NCBI GenBank assembly: GCA_024694785.1
Contig: JAILJL010000192.1
Location: 1 to 8,272, forward strand
From: Lachnospiraceae bacterium
Lineage (GTDB): Bacteria; Bacillota; Clostridia; Lachnospirales; Lachnospiraceae
DNA length: 8,272 bases
Reading direction: 5' to 3'
How positions within the stretch are numbered: position 1 is the first letter of the stretch; each line of letters starts with the position of its first letter. A model generated the notes under the pieces. It was not told the DNA's origin and searched no databases. It worked only from the letters and a program-made list of their open reading frames with translations. Positions 6,223-8,272 of this stretch are shown here, piece by piece. Position numbers and translations under genes: made by a program.

Positions 6223-6441
6223 TTAAAGCTCAATCTCGCAATCAGGCTCAACCTTCTTGCAAGCCTTCAAAACTTCCTTCATGGTACCCTTCTCATCAGC
6301 ACCCTCATCAAATTCAACTATCATCTTCTGAGTCATAAAGTTAACCGTTGCATTAGCTACTCCGTTAACCTTCTTTGTTGTCTCTTCCATAAGATTAGCG
6401 CAGTTGGCGCAATCAACTTCGATTGAATATGTCTTTTTCAT
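6223..6441 (-). CDS. Stand-alone heavy-metal-associated (HMA) domain protein
   Basis: The 72-aa protein is one HMA (ferredoxin-like beta-alpha-beta-beta-alpha-beta) domain with the metal-binding motif DCANC (Cys11 and Cys14) after the first strand. An Asp directly before the first Cys is common in Zn/Cd/Pb-type HMA domains (ZntA, CadA), while Cu types usually have Met-Thr or Met-His there. The acidic stretch near the C-terminal half (residues 45-51) and the late Cys59 and Cys68 could add weak metal ligands. It likely acts as a cytosolic metallochaperone or detached regulatory domain for the ATPase gene 54 bp downstream, which lacks its own HMA domain. The start at 6441 has AAAGGAG 8 nt upstream. 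It is the first gene of the unit and is driven by a near-consensus promoter with a predicted ArsR-type dyad. The family is secure; partnership with the ATPase is inferred from linkage and from the missing domain. Confidence 0.92.
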   Translation of the reverse strand: MKKTYSIEVDCANCANLMEETTKKVNGVANATVNFMTQKMIVEFDEGADEKGTMKEVLKACKKVEPDCEIEL

Positions 6442-6487
6442 AATATATCTCCTTTCGGAACCAAATGATTTTATCTTTATATTACAA

Positions 6488-6516
6488 AGTATATTGAATG
6501 ATTCTCAAATAGTCAA
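6488..6516 (-). promoter_or_regulatory. Strong sigma-A promoter of the HMA-ATPase unit
   Basis: On the minus strand, TTGACT (6516-6511) and TATACT (6493-6488) are spaced by 17 bp; each is one base away from the vegetative consensus. The predicted start lies about 40 nt upstream of the HMA gene's ATG. This is the best promoter in the window, as expected for a gene normally held off by a repressor. Confidence 0.75.
6492..6511. promoter_or_regulatory. Candidate ArsR-family operator in the HMA promoter spacer
   Basis: TATTGA (6492-6497) and TCAAATA (6505-6511) form an imperfect dyad around ATGATTC, with an exact TTGA/TCAA core. AT-rich dyads with TGA/TCA half-sites are typical ArsR/SmtB targets, and the site fills the spacer between the -35 and -10 boxes, where binding would block RNA polymerase. 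The match is imperfect, with one extra base in one arm. Confidence 0.45.
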
Positions 6517-6561
6517 CCATACTACATTAAAGCATTCCATTCGGTATGTTTTGATTTCCGT

Positions 6562-6590
6562 TTGGATTATTTTTAAAAATAAGATATAAT
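6562..6590 (+). promoter_or_regulatory. Predicted promoter of the ArsR-AraC regulator gene
   Basis: A perfect TATAAT (6585-6590) is preceded at 17 bp by TTGGAT (6562-6567), a poor -35 box matching only TTG of the consensus. It would give a leader of about 30 nt before the ATG at 6628. The weak -35 fits a modestly expressed regulator or one needing activation. Confidence 0.55.
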
Positions 6591-6627
6591 CATATTAACA
6601 AAGTATTATGTCCGAAAGGAGAACGCT

Positions 6628-7329
6628 ATGTCAAATCATCTACCACATGACCATGGTCATCTTCCCCACTCATTACCGGCAAGCATTCCGGAAAACTCCT
6701 CTTTTGAGAAGGCGGCAGAAATCTTTAAGATTCTGTCTGATAGTAAAAGAGCTGAGATTCTATGGCTTCTGTGCCATTGTGAGGAGTGTGTCGTTAACAT
6801 TGCGGCTCTCCTTGATACCACATGCTCGTTAGCTTCCCATCACCTTAAGATTCTTAAGGATGCAGGACTTATTCTTAACCGCCGCGAAGGGCGTGAGACT
6901 TATTATACGGCTTCGGAAACCGCCTATTCAGAGCTTTTACATGAAATGATTGAGCGAATGATTGAGATAGACTGTCCGTTTGAAGGAATATTCGAAGAAA
7001 AGTCTTCATATGATACGCAAATACAGGTAGTTAATAAGATTCATGACTTAATAACTGCAGATTTAACCAAACGATATACGGTAGAAGAATTATCTGCAAG
7101 GTTTCATATCAATACAACCTCACTGAAAAACATGTTCAAGAAAGTATACAGTGAACCAATTGCAACATATATGAAAAACTATCGTATACACCGCGCAAAA
7201 GAATTTTTACTTAGTACCGACAAGCCAATCTCAGAAATCGCTTCACTTGTCGGATATGAGAACCAGAGCAAGTTTACTGAGGCATTCAAATCCATAACCG
7301 GGCACTTACCAAAAGACATAAGAAAATAA
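6628..7329 (+). CDS. ArsR/SmtB-AraC fusion metal-responsive transcriptional regulator
   Basis: This 233-aa protein has two DNA-binding domains. Residues about 25-97 are an ArsR/SmtB winged helix-turn-helix (recognition region SLASHHLKILKDAGLI, 67-82). Residues about 135-231 are an AraC/XylS double HTH (TVEELSARFHINTTSLKNMF and ISEIASLVGYENQSKFTEAF). The N-terminus is His-rich (His4, 7, 9, 11, 14), and a Cys cluster C49-C51-C54 lies where CadC-type repressors have their metal-sensing CVC motif: Cys54 aligns with the first Cys of that motif while the second is Val56. Both suggest metal sensing. Standard ArsR repressors end near residue 100-120, so the AraC domain roughly doubles the protein. 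The ATG at 6628 has AAAGGAG 6 nt upstream. The gene is divergent from the HMA-ATPase unit, which is the probable target. Domains are clear; the metal, the operators and whether the AraC half activates are inferred. Confidence 0.92.
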   Translation: MSNHLPHDHGHLPHSLPASIPENSSFEKAAEIFKILSDSKRAEILWLLCHCEECVVNIAALLDTTCSLASHHLKILKDAGLILNRREGRETYYTASETAYSELLHEMIERMIEIDCPFEGIFEEKSSYDTQIQVVNKIHDLITADLTKRYTVEELSARFHINTTSLKNMFKKVYSEPIATYMKNYRIHRAKEFLLSTDKPISEIASLVGYENQSKFTEAFKSITGHLPKDIRK

Positions 7330-7335
7330 AAGAAC

Positions 7336-7359
7336 GCACCCAAGGAACCCCTTAGGTGC
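7336..7359. terminator. Bidirectional terminator between convergent genes
   Basis: GCACC and GGTGC (7336-7340, 7355-7359) pair, then after one C-A mismatch AAGG and CCTT (7342-7345, 7350-7353) pair around an AACC loop. It starts 6 bp after the regulator's stop and 6 bp beyond the end of the DHHW gene. On the minus strand it is followed by GTTCTTTTATTTTC, a usable T tract; on the plus strand the tail is weaker (ATTATACTATT). Confidence 0.75.
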
Positions 7360-7365
7360 ATTATA

Positions 7366-8272
7366 CTATTCTGCAAAATTCGGTATATTATATAATATCA
7401 AGACTTCTGTTATCCGGTTCTTCCCGATATATTCCTGTAAGTCACCTGTAAAGAATCGCGGATCTATCATATGAACTTCTTCGTAATCTTCCGGCATAAA
7501 CTGTGCAAAGCTATTTGCATAGGAATCCTTGATCATAAGGATGCGTCCCTCACCTGAACCGGCAATCTTAGCCGACGCCTGGTTTGAGTTAAGAAATACC
7601 GCATATTTATCCGCACTCTTTAAGTAACTTCTCGTATACATCGTATCACTATACTCATCCGACTCATTATAATATACGCGATGATCGTCACTAATATAAT
7701 AAGCCTCAATTGTATCATATGGTGCAAACGGGAAATTCACCTTGTTAAAAGTTGTACCGCGGAAATCTTCCGCCAGCACTTCCTTAGTATACTCTTTCAA
7801 TGAATGCGGTACACGTCCGATTGCTTCCATATACGCATAATATCCGTAGTAAGCACCGAGACTTGTCCAGTGGTGATCCGTCTTATAGAATATATACTCA
7901 TCTGCATGTTCTCTTAATATATCTTCCACATCAACAACATCAAATCCCGCGCTTCTTACCTTGTCTACGACTTCCATCTGATCTGCCGTTGTCGCAAAAG
8001 CAGGCAATTTCGACTTCAGAATCTCCCCTGCCGTCGGCACAAGCATAATTCTTAACTTAATTCCAAAGGAATCCGTTATTGCCTTGACACCCTGAAGATA
8101 TTGGATTCTTGCAGCAATGCTCTTATCTGAAAAAAAATCATGCTGCTCTATCAGATATCCGTCCCCGGCAAAATATACACCGCCACTGTTGCGGCTTCCC
8201 AGCGCATACTCTTTGATAGTCTTAATCGTCACCATAAGGTCACGTCCCGGGAACTGATCCGACAGATACGTC
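7366..8272 (-). CDS. DHHW-family protein (AlgX/AlgJ-like, SGNH-type), 5' end outside window
   Basis: The minus-strand frame is open from the right edge (TYLSDQFPGRDL is readable above the ATG at 8235) to TAG at 7366, so this is the C-terminal ~300 residues of a longer protein; the ATG at 8235 is internal, not the start. The family signature TDHHWTSLGAYYGY covers about 7841-7880, and a second block ILMIKDSYANSF holds an Asp-Ser pair resembling the SGNH/GDS nucleophile region. GVYFAGDGYLIE near the visible start is also typical. DHHW proteins of Firmicutes resemble the alginate O-acetyltransferases AlgX and AlgJ and often sit beside MBOAT acyltransferases that acetylate cell-surface polysaccharides; they are usually secreted or membrane-anchored by an N-terminal segment, which here would lie outside the window. 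A partner MBOAT, if any, is not visible. The family is clear; acetyl transfer is inferred. Confidence 0.87.
   Translation of the reverse strand, partial: TYLSDQFPGRDLMVTIKTIKEYALGSRNSGGVYFAGDGYLIEQHDFFSDKSIAARIQYLQGVKAITDSFGIKLRIMLVPTAGEILKSKLPAFATTADQMEVVDKVRSAGFDVVDVEDILREHADEYIFYKTDHHWTSLGAYYGYYAYMEAIGRVPHSLKEYTKEVLAEDFRGTTFNKVNFPFAPYDTIEAYYISDDHRVYYNESDEYSDTMYTRSYLKSADKYAVFLNSNQASAKIAGSGEGRILMIKDSYANSFAQFMPEDYEEVHMIDPRFFTGDLQEYIGKNRITEVLILYNIPNFAE

Larger units (their letters stand above)
6448..6622. repeat. 12-bp inverted repeat carrying both ribosome binding sites of the divergent pair
   Basis: TCTCCTTTCGGA at 6448-6459 is the exact reverse complement of TCCGAAAGGAGA at 6611-6622, so each divergent gene has the same 12-base leader element around its Shine-Dalgarno sequence. 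AAAGGAG explains part of the match; the shared TCCG is additional. Confidence 0.6.

Overview
The window looks like chromosome from an anaerobic, moderately low-GC Firmicute, most likely a motile member of the Lachnospiraceae (Butyrivibrio/Roseburia-like). This is inferred from the gene families (an orphan-type selD cluster with YedF and DUF3343, a YjfB-type motility protein, a DHHW-family protein), the strong AGGAGG-type ribosome binding sites and the AT-rich promoters. The genus cannot be fixed from sequence alone. Almost everything is on the minus strand; the one plus-strand gene is a regulator at 6628-7329.

Positions 1-3867 hold one minus-strand operon. A promoter at about 3839-3867, followed by a perfect 23-bp palindrome, leads into selD (selenophosphate synthetase, Cys form), yedF (TusA-like plus DsrE-like), a DUF3343 putative Se/S carrier, a 22-codon scrap that matches the C-terminal end of CoA-dehydratase activases, a class V cysteine desulfurase, and a MtaA/CmuA-type (uroporphyrinogen decarboxylase family) methyltransferase cut by the window edge. 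The first four intact proteins are the selenium mobilisation and donation set known from orphan-selD clusters, where selenium is thought to serve as a labile cofactor rather than as selenocysteine. The activase scrap suggests that an activase, and possibly its partner reductase gene, was deleted from between DUF3343 and the desulfurase.

Positions 3885-4202 hold a small YjfB-like motility gene with its own terminator and an upstream sigma-28-like promoter.

Positions 4204-7329 hold a metal-resistance locus. A Zn/Cd/Pb-type P1B ATPase without its own N-terminal metal-binding domain is preceded by a free-standing 72-aa HMA domain protein in the same transcription unit. Divergent from these is a regulator that fuses an ArsR/SmtB metal-sensing domain, with a His-rich N-terminus, to a C-terminal AraC-type DNA-binding domain. 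The 186-bp divergent region holds a near-consensus promoter for the HMA gene with an ArsR-like dyad in its spacer, and a weaker promoter for the regulator. The likely logic is that metal relieves repression, the HMA protein handles the cation, and the ATPase exports it.

Positions 7336-7359 hold a hairpin between convergent genes. Positions 7366-8272 hold the C-terminal part of a DHHW-family (AlgX/AlgJ-like, SGNH-type) protein that runs off the right edge. I saw no tRNA, rRNA, CRISPR array or insertion sequence. No gene-free stretch exceeds about 200 bp.
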